From the NCBI GenBank assembly GCA_041687395.1, contig JAWLCA010000015.1, forward strand, positions 42,322 to 106,321: a stretch of DNA of 64,000 nt, given 5' to 3'. Below the pieces are notes generated by a model. That model was not told the origin of the DNA and ran no database searches. It was given only the letters and a program-made list of their open reading frames with translations. This document shows positions 43,750-52,720 of this stretch, one piece after another (position 1 is the stretch's first letter; each line of letters starts with the position of its first letter). The position numbers and the translations under genes are program-made. The DNA comes from JAWLCA01 sp041687395 (GTDB lineage: Bacteria; Pseudomonadota; Alphaproteobacteria; Rhodobacterales; Rhodobacteraceae).

Positions 43750-44229
43750 TCAGGCTGCGGCGTAGCTGGTGAACACCTCGGTCGATCCGTCGCGCCGGAT
43801 GAGGAACACGTCGTAGGCTTCGCGCTGGTCCTCGGGTCCCATCCCGGAAGAGCCATAGGGCATGCCGGGCACTGCGAGGCCGACCGCGTCCAGGCGCTCG
43901 GCCAGCAGGCGACGAATGTCGGCAGCGGGGACGTGGCCCTCGATCATGTAGCCATCCACGCGACCCGTATGGCAGGAGACCATCTCCTGCGGGATGCCGT
44001 TGTCCAGCTTGTAGCGCATCAGAAGCGTCCCGGCGCTCGCCTCGGTCGTGACGGCGAAGCCGTCATTCTCGAGGATGTCGATCCAGGCCGAGCAGCAGCC
44101 GCAGTTCGGGTCCTTCGTCACGTGGATCGCCGGTCCGGCGCCTTGCGCCAGAGCCCTCAAGGGCGACGCAGCCACCAGCGCAGCTGCGCCGACCAGAAGC
44201 GTGCGGCGGGAAAAAGTGTCTTGGTTCAT
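43750..44229 (-). CDS. DUF411 copper-associated periplasmic protein
   Basis: A 159-residue protein of the DUF411 family, linked to copper and silver handling. A twin-arginine-type signal (FSRRTLLVGAAALVAAS) leads to the metal-binding-looking KDPNCGCCSAWID, followed by the conserved MVSCHTGRVDGYMIEGHVPAADI and GLAVPGMPYGSSGM. The ATG at 44229 has an AGGAAGATGAG ribosome site; an in-frame start 8 codons upstream has not. It is the last gene of the copper operon, 39 bases after copA. Confidence 0.9.
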   Translation of the reverse strand: MNQDTFSRRTLLVGAAALVAASPLRALAQGAGPAIHVTKDPNCGCCSAWIDILENDGFAVTTEASAGTLLMRYKLDNGIPQEMVSCHTGRVDGYMIEGHVPAADIRRLLAERLDAVGLAVPGMPYGSSGMGPEDQREAYDVFLIRRDGSTEVFTSYAAA

Positions 44230-44268
44230 CTCATCTTCCTTTCGAGATTGCATGTGTAGCCTGGCAAG

Positions 44269-46601
44269 TCAGAGATCGACCCGCCGCAATCGCAGCGCAT
44301 TCGTGATCACCGAGACGGAGGACAAGCTCATGGCCGCCGCCGCAATCATCGGCGAGAGCAAGAGGCCGGTGACAGGGTAGAGCAGACCGGCCGCGATGGG
44401 CACGCCAAGCGCGTTGTAGGCGAAGGCAAAGAACAGGTTCTGCTTGATGTAGCGCAGCGTCGCCCGGGCGAGCTTGCGCGCCCGCACGATGCCCATCAGG
44501 TCGCCGCCCAGGAGGGTGATGCCTGCGCTTTCCATTGCCACATCCGCGCCGGTGCCCATGGCGATGCCGACATCGGCGGCGGCCAATGCGGGCGCGTCGT
44601 TCACCCCGTCGCCCGCCATTGCGATCTTGTGCCCCTCTCGGCGAAGCTGGTCGATGAGATCCTTCTTTGCCTCGGGCAGGATGCCGGCACGCACCTCGTC
44701 GATGCCGAGCTTGCCTGCCACTGCCTGCGCCGTGCGCTCATTGTCGCCCGTCGCCATGATGACCCGCAGTCCCTGGGCGTGCAGTTCTTTGATGGCCTGT
44801 GCCGTGCTGTCCTTGATCGGGTCGGCCACCGCCACTATGCCGACAAGCGCGCCATCGACTGCGACGAACATCGCCGTCTTGCCTTCGGCGCGCAGCGTGT
44901 CGGCCTTCGCGTCAGCCTGCGCGGTGTCGAGCCCCATCTCGCGCATCATCGCAGCATTGCCGAGCGTCACCGCGCGCCCGCCAACCGTGCCGCGTACACC
45001 TTTGCCGGTGACGGCTTCGAACTCGGTGGCTTCCTGCCGCGCAGCGTCCGCCGCTTCGGACCCTTCCACGATCGCCTCGGCGAGAGGATGCTCGGACCCG
45101 CGTTCGAGCGCAGCGGCCACCGACAGCAGATCCGCCTCAGCCACATCCCCCAGCGACACGGTGTCCGTCAGCTTCGGCTTGCCCATGGTCAGGGTGCCGG
45201 TCTTGTCCACGATCAGCGTGTCGACGCCCGCCATGCGCTCCAGCGCCTCAGCGTCCTTGATCAGCACCCCCGCCTGCGCGCCGCGTCCCGCCGCGGTGGT
45301 GATCGAGATCGGTGTCGCCAACCCAAGCGCGCAGGGACAGGCGATGATCAGCACCGAGACCGCAGAGGCGATGGCAAAGACCAGCCCGGGCTCGGGGCCG
45401 ACGGTCAGCCAGACGATGAAGACGACAATGGCGATGGCCACCACGGTCGGCACGAACACCGCCGACACGCGGTCGGCCAGCCCCTGGATCGGGGCGCGCG
45501 AGCGGCGCGCGTTCGAGACCATGGCAACGATCTGGGCCAGCACGGTATCTGCGCCGACCTTGCCCGCCTCGATCACCAGAGAGCCGTTCTTGTTGATCGT
45601 GGCCCCGGTCACCGCATCGCCCGGACCTTTCTCCACCGGCATCGACTCGCCGGTCAGCATGCTTTCGTCCAGCGAGGACCGGCCCTCGATTACCGTGCCG
45701 TCGACAGGGACAGCATCGCCCGGGCGTACGCGCAGCCGGTCGCCCTCCATGATGTTCTCGAGCGGCGCGTCGTACTCGGTGCCGTCCGGCAGGATGCGCC
45801 GAGCGGTCTTCGGCGCTAGATCCAGAAGTGCGCGGATCGCGTCCCCGGTGCGTTCGCGTGCGCGCAGTTCCAGCACCTGGCCCACGAAGACCAGCGCGAC
45901 GATCACCACCGCCGCCTCGAAGTAGGTGCCGACGCCGTGGCCCATCCGGTACTGCTCGGGAAACACCCCCGGTAGGAAGGTGGCGACGATCGAGTAGAGG
46001 TAGGCAGCCGTAACGCCGATGCTGATCAGCGTCCACATGTTGGGGCTGCGGTTCACGATCGAGTCCCAGCCGCGCCGGAAGAACGGCAAGGCCGCCCAGA
46101 GGATGATCGGTGTCGCCAGCACGAATTCCAGATAGCTGGCGGTCTGGTGCCCGATCCAGTCGCGCACCGGCAGCGCGACGAGTTCACCCATCGTCAGGAC
46201 GATGAGCGGTACCGCTGCGGCAGCCGAGATCCACATCCGCCGCGTGAAGTCGGTCAGTTCCTCGCTCGGCTCGTCCGAGGGGACCATCGGCTCCAGCGCC
46301 ATGCCGCAGATCGGGCAGGATCCCGGCGCGTCGCGCACGATTTCGGGATGCATCGGGCAGGTGTACTGGACGTTGGCCGGGGCTGCCTTCTTCTGACCGG
46401 CAGCGCGGCCTGAGGCATAGAACCAGGGATCCGCCTTGAACCTCGTCTGGCACTTCTCCGAGCAGAAGTGGAACGTTTCGTCCTTGAACTCGGCGCGACG
46501 TCCGTCCGGCTTGATCGCGACCGTCATCCCGCAGACCGGGTCCTTTGCGGCATTCGCCCCCGCCGGTATGTCGGGCGATGCTGATGATGATCGTGCTCCA
46601 T
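44269..46601 (-). CDS. copA: Copper-translocating P-type ATPase (CopA type), N-terminal frameshift
   Basis: A P1B copper ATPase of about 776 residues. In order: a YHS-like domain (DPVCGM, then HFCSEKCQTRF), the heavy-metal-binding HMBD segment YTCPMHPEI with CPICGM, the phosphatase TGES, the ion-binding CPCALG, the phosphorylation site DKTGTLT, HPLAEAI, GDGVNDAPAL and a C-terminal MSLSSVSVITNALRL typical of Cu(I) pumps. No classical HMA domain. The expected start is ATG 46601 with a His-rich MEHDHHQH, but that frame differs from the rest by one base between 46601 and 46527. Without correction, translation could begin only at ATG 46527, cutting the YHS domain. It may still be an active pump. 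Confidence 0.9.
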
Positions 46602-46668
46602 GGTCTGCCAGCCTTTCGGTATTTCGTTTCAGCTTGCGCCCTCCAGCCGTTGGAAGCTCAAGCCCTTT

Positions 46669-47221
46669 TCAATCCTGGTCGGGAGCGCCTCCTTCAGCTC
46701 TTCCCCGGAGGGCGACCCAGAGCAGGGGCACCCCCGTTACAAGTCCAAGCCCAAGCACCGCCCAAGTCGCACGACCAAGGTCTCCGCTGACCGCCTCGCC
46801 GCCAAAATGCGCGAGGAGGAAACTTGCCGGGACGATGCCGGCCAGCGTTGCCAGCGCGAAACGCCAGGCGTGCAGTCGGCTGAGCCCTGCCGCGTAACTG
46901 ATCATGTCGAAGGACACGAAGGGCATCAGGCGGCTGGCGAAGACCGTCGCCGTCAATGCGCTTTGCGACCCTAGCAATCCGGCATCGACGCGGTCGCCGA
47001 ACACCCGCCGCAGGGCGTCATGCCCCAGAACCCGCGCCAGCCCAAAGGCGATCAGTGCCCCAAGTTCCGCGCCGATTACGACCTGCACCGTGCCCCAGAC
47101 ATGCCCGTAGGCCGCTCCGGCGGCCAGCGCGATGGGCGCACTCGGGATGGGGCTGGCGACGACCGCGAGGGTCATGAGCGTGATGATCAGGACCGGCCCC
47201 CAAAGACCCGCGCGCGCCCAT
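46669..47221 (-). pseudogene. TVP38/TMEM64 (VTT domain) membrane protein, 5' truncated
   Basis: The frame encodes most of a VTT/DedA-like protein: GLWGPVLIITLMTLAVVASPIPSAP, AAGAAYGHVWGTVQVVIGAELGALIAFGLAR, the family box FASRLMPFVSFDMISYAAGLSR and a C-terminal hydrophobic segment. The first 40 or so residues are missing: reading back from ATG 47175 the homology stops near 47221, where a DUF302 gene in another frame begins. The ATG at 47175 has no ribosome site. It may be translated by coupling, but the protein would lack its first membrane segment. Confidence 0.75.
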
Positions 47222-47506
47222 CGCGCTGACCTCCACGCCGCTCTCTACTTCGCGCAGGATGACGTTGCAGGGCAGCATCGCTCCCACCCGCGGCTCGATC
47301 CCGATAGCTTGATACGCCATCTTCGGGTTGCAGGCGCCAAGGATGCGATAGGCCGGCATCTCGACATCGAGCTTCTTCTTCATCGTCGCCTTGACGTCGA
47401 TTTCGGTCAGGACACCGAAGCCATGGTCTGCCAGCGCCTTTCGCGCGCGCCCGTCGACGTCGTCGATACCCGCATCGGGGATCATTCGATTGATCGTGTA
47501 GGTCAT
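47222..47506 (-). pseudogene. DUF302 domain protein, 3' truncated
   Basis: The first 95 codons form most of a DUF302 domain: RKALADHGFGVLTEIDVKATMKKKL, YRILGACNPKMAYQAIGIEP and GAMLPCNVILREVESGVEVSA. Homologues continue for about 35 residues after VEVSA; here the frame runs into the TVP38 gene and ends at 47018 with unrelated residues. A ribosome site (AGAGGACG) precedes ATG 47506. A deletion joined the two genes. DUF302 proteins are common in copper and sulfur-oxidation loci. Confidence 0.75.
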
Positions 47507-47522
47507 TGGGACGTCCTCTCTT

Positions 47523-47651
47523 CTATTTCCTAAGATACTTGATCAACGCCGCTATGGCCAAAACCAGCAGCACAAGGATCAGAAGGCCGAAGAGCCAGCC
47601 AAATCCCATTCCGAAACCCATTCCAGGCCCCATGTCGTTCCAGTTCATCAT
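47523..47651 (-). CDS. Small Met/Gly-rich membrane protein of copper loci
   Basis: A 42-residue protein: a Met/Trp/Gly-rich start (MMNWNDMGPGMGFGMGFG) followed by one membrane segment (WLFGLLILVLLVLAIAALI) and a basic end. Such mini-proteins recur beside multicopper oxidases and CopA, often fused to a SHOCT domain that is absent here. A strong GGAGGTCG ribosome site precedes ATG 47651. It lies between the multicopper oxidase and DUF302 genes on the same strand. Confidence 0.75.
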   Translation of the reverse strand: MMNWNDMGPGMGFGMGFGWLFGLLILVLLVLAIAALIKYLRK

Positions 47652-47773
47652 GTCGACCTCCTGTATTGTTGCCTTCGGTGTGAGCATCTCGACCGGACTT
47701 GCGAGAGCTCGGGGAGCCCACCACCGCATCGGACGGGACGTCGGGGCGCTCGGAGCGAACGCCCCGCCTGCGG

Positions 47774-49327
47774 TCAGGCCGATGCCGTGACGGCGAACTC
47801 GGTCATCATGCCGGTCGACAGGTGCGGCATGTGATGACAGTGCAGCATCCAGCGCGCGACCTCACCTGCATCCAGCGCGACATCGACCATCGACATCGGC
47901 GGCACATGAACCGTGTCGCGGAGCGCACCGGCAACACGTCGCCCGTTCAACCCGACAACCTGGAACACATGGCCATGCAGATGCATCGGGTGGGCCATCA
48001 TCGACATGTTGTGGAACGACAGCACGACGCGCTCGCCGCTGCGCGCGACGATCGGTTGATGCTGGCCCCAGACGGCCCCGTTGATCGTCCAGACATAAGG
48101 CTGCATCGAGCCGCCCAGCATTAGCATCTGGCTGCGATCCACCGGCCGGTCCGGCAGAGCATTCAGCGCGCTCAGGCGTGACTCCTGCGCAAGGTCCGAA
48201 TCGAACGCCGGAGCCTCCGTCTCCGCCACCGCGTCGAGGCGCCGCACCTCGGCGCCCTGCGTGGCGAGGATCAGCCCGGTGCGCTCCCGCGCGCCCTCAC
48301 GCAGCGCGAGGATCGGCCAGGCGCCGCCACCGTTCGGCAGGTCGATCTCGATATCCAGACGCTGGCCCATCGCCAGTCCGAACCGGTTGCCCGAAAGCGG
48401 CTGCACCGCGTGACCGTCCACCGCGACGAGGCGCCCATCGGCCGCCCCGGTATCGATCCAGAACACTGTCGCCGCAGCGGCGTTGATGACCCGGAGCCGG
48501 ATGCGCCCGCCACGCTCGACCCGCACCACCTCGGGATCCGACAACGTCCGGTCGTTGGCGAGATACGCGTCCCAGTCATAGTCGTTCAGGTCCATGGCCA
48601 TGCCGCCCATCTGGCCGCCCATGCCCATCATCCCGCCCATTCCGGGCATGTTTCGCATCGGCATGCCGCCCATGGCGCCGTGGCCCATGGCTCCGTGATC
48701 CATGCCCTGCATCGCACCCATGCCTCCCATGGGAGCGCCTTGTTCGGGCACTGCACCGGCACCATGGCCCGCGCCGTGCCCGCCGCCATGGCCACCGCCG
48801 ATTTCTGCGAGAACCTCCTCTGGGGCCTTGAAGGAGAAGTCATGCAGGAACATCACGACCTCCTGCCGGTCGGCGGTCAGATCCTCCTGAGAGCGCACGA
48901 TCAGCGGCGCGGCGAGCAGTTGCATCTCATGGGTCGGCACATGGCTGTGCATCCAGTGCGTGCCCGGCCGCGTCTCGAAATCGTAGGAGCGGGTCTCGCC
49001 CGGCGAGAGCAGCGGCATCGGCATGTCCGGCACGCCGTCCTGCGCATTTGGCGCGATCTGGCCGTGCCAATGGATGATGGTGCCGACATCGAGATCGTTA
49101 ATCAGATCGACCCGGAACCTCTGGCCGGGGTCGAGGATCAGGCCCTGACCGCCGGGGCCGGCAAGGCCGAAGACCGTTGCCGCGCGACCGTCGATATCGA
49201 GGGTCCGGGTCGCGGCGGCGAGGCTGATCGGCGCCACCCCTTGCGCTAAGGCGATGCGGGGCATCTGTGCCGCGCCAATGGCGGCGGCACTTGCGGCGAG
49301 AAAGCCGCGTCGTGAAAGCGTGTTCAT
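47774..49327 (-). CDS. Multicopper oxidase (CopA/PcoA type)
   Basis: A 517-residue periplasmic cuprous oxidase. A Tat signal (LSRRGFLAASAAAIGAAQ) is followed by three cupredoxin domains. Copper ligands: IIHWHGQ and WMHSHVP in the first domain, HPMHLHGHVFQV and the type 1 centre MLHCHHMPHLSTGM at the end. Between domains a Met/His-rich insertion (about residues 190-260, many MGGM and HGAMGH units) probably collects copper. ATG 49327 has a GAGGAGACGACC ribosome site. It follows a small Cys/His-rich exported protein by 73 bases and would oxidise Cu(I) in the periplasm. Confidence 0.95.
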   Translation of the reverse strand: MNTLSRRGFLAASAAAIGAAQMPRIALAQGVAPISLAAATRTLDIDGRAATVFGLAGPGGQGLILDPGQRFRVDLINDLDVGTIIHWHGQIAPNAQDGVPDMPMPLLSPGETRSYDFETRPGTHWMHSHVPTHEMQLLAAPLIVRSQEDLTADRQEVVMFLHDFSFKAPEEVLAEIGGGHGGGHGAGHGAGAVPEQGAPMGGMGAMQGMDHGAMGHGAMGGMPMRNMPGMGGMMGMGGQMGGMAMDLNDYDWDAYLANDRTLSDPEVVRVERGGRIRLRVINAAAATVFWIDTGAADGRLVAVDGHAVQPLSGNRFGLAMGQRLDIEIDLPNGGGAWPILALREGARERTGLILATQGAEVRRLDAVAETEAPAFDSDLAQESRLSALNALPDRPVDRSQMLMLGGSMQPYVWTINGAVWGQHQPIVARSGERVVLSFHNMSMMAHPMHLHGHVFQVVGLNGRRVAGALRDTVHVPPMSMVDVALDAGEVARWMLHCHHMPHLSTGMMTEFAVTASA

Positions 49328-49400
49328 GGTCGTCTCCTCGGGACATCCCGTCCCGTTCATCAAGGCCGATGGGACGCCGCGGGCGTCCGCCCGGGCGCGA

Positions 49401-49763
49401 TCAGAGGAGACGGAGCTTCGGAGGGCGTTCGTTCAGTCCCGGCGCGCGGCTGACGTGGATCGCCTCGGAGCGGTTGTCATGACTGGCGGTGCCGTGGGCG
49501 TGCCCGACTTCCCCGCCTGCCGACGTCAGGAAGGCCGAGAGGCCTGCGCAGACGAACGCGCACATCTCTGCATCGGCCGATCCGCAGCGCTCTCCAGCGT
49601 TACAGCCGAGGTCCGCGATGACCGGAGCGTGCATCATGTCGGCGACATGCATCGCGTGATCCGCATCGGAATTCATGCTCATGCGTGCCGCATGCGCGGA
49701 GGTCAGCGCCGTCACCACGGTGATCGCGAGTATTGCAAGCATGGTGACAAGACGAGTGAGCAT
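49401..49763 (-). CDS. Exported His/Met/Cys-rich small protein, copper locus
   Basis: A 120-residue protein with a signal peptide (MLTRLVTMLAILAITVVTALTSAHA). The mature part is rich in Met and His (RMSMNSDADHAMHVADMMH), then has four cysteines (CNAGERC and MCAFVC) and a basic tail. This pattern is typical of periplasmic copper-binding accessory proteins. No named family is recognised. The ATG at 49763 is chosen because it begins the signal peptide; an in-frame ATG at 49799 also exists. It is first in the operon with the multicopper oxidase. Confidence 0.65.
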   Translation of the reverse strand: MLTRLVTMLAILAITVVTALTSAHAARMSMNSDADHAMHVADMMHAPVIADLGCNAGERCGSADAEMCAFVCAGLSAFLTSAGGEVGHAHGTASHDNRSEAIHVSRAPGLNERPPKLRLL

Positions 49764-49880
49764 GCTGCAAAGATACGCATTACTCACGAGAATGTCCATT
49801 GTCGCAGGCGCCTCGCCGCTGGCACAACGTGGTTTCAGCCAAAAGCAAATGATATTCTGCAATGATCGGGGATAGGTGTC

Positions 49881-50342
49881 TTGGAAAAAACTCTCCGAAA
49901 TACTGTCGGGATCGGTCTGGTCGTCGGAGGTGTGATAATCGCAGTCTTTGCTGGCTGGCGTTTTGCCTGTACCGCATCCACCGCCGTTGCGTCGGCGGAC
50001 ATCGTCGCGCAAGGACGCCAGATCTATGCAGATCAGTGCGCCGCCTGCCACGGCGCGGACCTGGAGGGCCAGCCCGACTGGCGCACGCCGCTTGCCTCAG
50101 GTCGGTTGCCGGCGCCCCCCCATGACGCCGGCGGCCACACCTGGCACCATCACGACGACGTGCTGTTCCGCATCGTCAAGGAAGGCACGGCCGCGATCAT
50201 CGGCGGTGGCTACGAGAGCGATATGCCGGGCTTCGCAGACGTACTGAGCGATTCCGAAATCCGCGCCGTCCTCGACTACATCAAGAGCACATGGCCGGTG
50301 CGCGAACGAAGGTATCAGTCGGAAATCTCGCGCTCCCGATGA
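49881..50342 (+). CDS. Membrane-anchored c-type cytochrome
   Basis: A 153-residue protein: an N-terminal membrane anchor (VGIGLVVGGVIIAVFAGW), then a cytochrome c domain with CAACH haem attachment and a Met ligand in ESDMPGF. A His-rich stretch (GGHTWHHHDD) lies between. Small cytochromes of this type are frequent in copper-resistance loci. The start is a TTG at 49881 with a GATAGGTG ribosome site; no ATG is available upstream of the anchor. It is divergent from the oxidase operon. Confidence 0.85.
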   Translation: MEKTLRNTVGIGLVVGGVIIAVFAGWRFACTASTAVASADIVAQGRQIYADQCAACHGADLEGQPDWRTPLASGRLPAPPHDAGGHTWHHHDDVLFRIVKEGTAAIIGGGYESDMPGFADVLSDSEIRAVLDYIKSTWPVRERRYQSEISRSR

Positions 50343-50360
50343 AGCGCAGGCTAAAAATGA

Positions 50361-50720
50361 CCACCCTTATTCGGCATCCTTGTCGTTTGCCTCCACCGGA
50401 GCAATTTCAACCGCACCGGTGAAGAGGTGGTTCACCGCCAAGATGGGGATGCCCCCCTCAGCGGGACCGGCACGGTACTGGGGCGAGCGGTTTTAGCGCA
50501 GAGCCGCACAATGCAGGGTGGCGGCGCGGCCGGAGTGGCGACGCTGGGCGCGGCGGGCGTAGAGGTCGCACAGAGCGTCTTGGCCGAAACCCAGTCCGCC
50601 ATCCTGCCGCTTGTGCCGTATCTCGACACGTTGCGATGGGTCTTCATCGCCATGGCACTCGGCGGCATCGCGGTCAGGATCTACGCCCGGCTCGACGACT
50701 GGAAGCGGGGGCGGCGATGA
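50361..50720 (+). pseudogene. C-terminal fragment of a phage lysis-module protein
   Basis: An open frame (first possible start GTG 50427) whose C-terminal 60 residues, SRTMQGGGAAGVATLGAAG and LPLVPYLDTLRWVFIAMALGGIAVRIYARLDDWKRG, resemble the hydrophobic end of prophage endolysin/holin-like proteins that precede spanins. The catalytic or N-terminal part is absent, and the sequence upstream of about 50400 does not continue the domain. The stop overlaps the next gene (ATGA), as in intact lysis cassettes. Confidence 0.5.
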
Positions 50721-50974
50721 TCGGCGGGCTCCTCACCGGGATCGCCACAAGCCCATGGATACGGGCGGCGCTGCGCTACGGCGCCATCGTCCTCGCCGTG
50801 CTCCCGTTCCTGCTTTCGCTTCGGCGGTCTGGCGAGCGAGCGGGACGCCTCGCCGATCGCCTTGAAACCACGGAGAAGGCCAATGATGTCCAACGCCGGA
50901 TGCTGGAGGCGGCGGCTCGCCGTCCTCGCGATCACCACGAGCTTTCTGACAGGCTGCGCGACGGTCGGTTTTGA
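50717..50974 (+). CDS. Phage i-spanin (Rz-like)
   Basis: An 85-residue protein with one N-terminal membrane segment (ALRYGAIVLAVLPFLLSL) and a charged, helical periplasmic region (RSGERAGRLADRLETTEKANDVQRRML) suited to a coiled coil, the layout of inner-membrane spanin subunits. A second lysis gene with a lipoprotein signal starts within it in another frame. The ATG overlaps the upstream stop. Spanins fuse inner and outer membranes in the last step of lysis. Confidence 0.7.
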   Translation: MIGGLLTGIATSPWIRAALRYGAIVLAVLPFLLSLRRSGERAGRLADRLETTEKANDVQRRMLEAAARRPRDHHELSDRLRDGRF

Positions 50975-51116
50975 TGGCGGCGAGTTCGGGGCCTGTCCGC
51001 CCGTGGTCAATTACAGCCGGGAGTTCCAGGCACGTGCGGCCGAGGAACTGGCCCTGCTTTCGGAAGGGTCAGTGATCGCCGAGAAGCTGGCGGACTACGC
51101 TGTGATGCGTGACTAG
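50883..51116 (+). CDS. Phage o-spanin (Rz1-like lipoprotein)
   Basis: A 77-residue lipoprotein with a basic start, a hydrophobic segment and a lipobox (LAVLAITTSFLTGC, Cys at about residue 25), then a short mature part (GACPPVVNYSREFQ, AEELALLSEGSVIAEKLADYAVMRD). It begins inside the i-spanin gene in a different frame and runs past its end, the classical Rz/Rz1 overlap. Cysteine lipidation would place it in the outer membrane. Confidence 0.72.
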   Translation: MMSNAGCWRRRLAVLAITTSFLTGCATVGFDGGEFGACPPVVNYSREFQARAAEELALLSEGSVIAEKLADYAVMRD

Positions 51117-51324
51117 GCGCGGGCTTGCAGGTAAAGTCATGCAGGGAACACTTTTCACCGCCTGTCGCGCAAGGTGTCTGGACCTTGAGAACCGCCCCGG
51201 GAGCGCATCGACCGTTGCAAGAATAAACCTCGGCGCCAGATTTCCCAAGCGGCACGAAGGTGTCGCACGGGTCAGGTTCGACGCAGGAGCTTCATGGGCG
51301 CGTGAGACGGCCGCGAAAAGCTGC

Positions 51325-51990
51325 TCACCCGCCCATGATGTATACGGCGAGCGGCACCGGCGAGACCGCGAGCGCCACAGCCACCAAGGTGGGCACCGGC
51401 GCGAAGATCCCGCTCAGGCCCGCCATCAGCATGATCCCGCCGCCGCCGCCGATCACCGCGTTGCCCGGAATGTTCACGGACACGGCAAGCGCGAGATAGC
51501 GATGCCTCAGGGCGAGCGCGACCGTACGGGGTGGTGCGCCGTCGAGGAGCATTGCGAGCCGCTCATCGCGTGCCAGCGGGGCGGCACACTTGACAAGATC
51601 GGCGGCCCGGCGCATGCGCAAAAACGACAGAAGCCGCTCCAGCGCGCTGATCGGCAGCAATCGGCCCACGCCATAGGCCAGCATCATCGACACCACGGTT
51701 GCTGCATAGATGAGGGGGGCAATCGCCGCGCCGAAGGGGGTTAGCATCGCGATCCCGATCTCGGCGCCGGGTACGAACGGCAAAGCCAGTAGCCCGACAT
51801 ACGCGACCGAGCCCAGCATGATCGCCCGATGAACCTGCCGCTCGCTGGCCGGCATGATCGTGAGGTCGAGCGCGTCGCGGATCAGATGTGCGGCCCATGT
51901 CGCCGCCACCACGATGCCGATCAGCGCGACGATACGCAGGGCAATCGCCACCGAGCCCAGGCCAGAGGAGGGTTGCTGCGCGCTGCTCAC
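51325..51990 (-). CDS. VTT-like membrane protein, unknown
   Basis: A 221-residue membrane protein with five or six hydrophobic segments. YVGLLALPFVPGAEIGIAMLTPFGA and the glycine-rich IPGNAVIGGGGGIMLMAGLSG recall the re-entrant loops of VTT/DedA (SNARE-associated) proteins, but the family is not certain. It starts with GTG overlapping the upstream stop (GTGA), so it is coupled to the exported protein at 52.0 kb. A cytoplasmic loop (SALERLLSFLRMRRAADLVK) is basic. Confidence 0.65.
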   Translation of the reverse strand: MSSAQQPSSGLGSVAIALRIVALIGIVVAATWAAHLIRDALDLTIMPASERQVHRAIMLGSVAYVGLLALPFVPGAEIGIAMLTPFGAAIAPLIYAATVVSMMLAYGVGRLLPISALERLLSFLRMRRAADLVKCAAPLARDERLAMLLDGAPPRTVALALRHRYLALAVSVNIPGNAVIGGGGGIMLMAGLSGIFAPVPTLVAVALAVSPVPLAVYIMGG

Positions 51991-52475
51991 CCGTCGCTGA
52001 CCGCCGTCCCGAGTTCCACCAGGCTTCCCTCGGCGGCGGTTATGGTGGCCTGATGCGTCCAGTACCAGCGCCGGACCGTCCAGGTTCCGGCAATTTGCGC
52101 CTCGTCGCCGACGACGGTGCCATACCAGACCACGGTGAACGGCGCTTCGGGGCAGCGGGTCGTGGCGGTGAAATGGATGCGTTCGCCCTCGGTGAAGCTC
52201 TGGTATTCATTCCAGCCGAAGGTGCAGGCCACCTGACAGCGCGAAGACTGGAACTGTCCGTCCACAAAGGATAGCACGGTTTCGGGCATAGCTGCCCCGG
52301 TTTCCTGCACGGTTCCCGTAACGTGGAAGGCCCGACTATCGAGATCCGATCCGGCCTGCCACGGCCCGGCGGGCACCGCGAAATCGGGAAGGTCGCGGTT
52401 CAGGGCGGTAACCGCTGCCGCCCCAGTTGCAAGGACGGCAACTGCGAACGCAGCAGTCTTCAGGATGGTTGTCAT
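51987..52475 (-). CDS. Exported protein, unknown
   Basis: A 162-residue protein with a signal peptide (MTTILKTAAFAVAVLATGAAAVTA). The mature part is beta-rich and aromatic (CQVACTFGWNEYQSF, FTVVWYGTVVGDEAQIAGTWTVRRWYWTHQA) with two or three cysteines, suggesting a small lipocalin-like or immunoglobulin-like periplasmic domain. No family is recognised. ATG 52475 follows GGGGAAAACC. The next gene begins within its stop codon. Confidence 0.6.
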   Translation of the reverse strand: MTTILKTAAFAVAVLATGAAAVTALNRDLPDFAVPAGPWQAGSDLDSRAFHVTGTVQETGAAMPETVLSFVDGQFQSSRCQVACTFGWNEYQSFTEGERIHFTATTRCPEAPFTVVWYGTVVGDEAQIAGTWTVRRWYWTHQATITAAEGSLVELGTAVSDG

Positions 52476-52720
52476 GGTTTTCCCCACATCGGCCCCCTTT
52501 AGTTCATCGTAGCGCATCTGTTTCGTCTATATAGTCGTAAAGCTGAAAACGTTGATTGCTCAACTCCGGCGCTCGCTACCCATCCCTTGGCCACGGCGTT
52601 CGGGTATGTGCGCACAAAACTCTACCCAGTTCTTCTTTTGGACGCGCAGATTGACTGCCCTCTCGGCGCCACGATGCGTTGCACTGTTGAACGCCTGCTG
52701 TGGTGAGAGCCGCTCGACCC

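Noticed and set aside
43475..43765. 96-codon plus-strand frame with a good ribosome site
   Set aside because: No family resemblance, ordinary composition, and it overlaps the end of the DUF411 gene. Kept only as a note.
44629..45819. Plus-strand frames opposite copA
   Set aside because: CopA carries every P-type ATPase motif; the opposite frames are its mirror.
48600..48800. Repetitive GCCCAT/CCGCCCAT tract as a possible repeat element
   Set aside because: It encodes the Met/His-rich insertion of the multicopper oxidase; the repetition follows from the protein.
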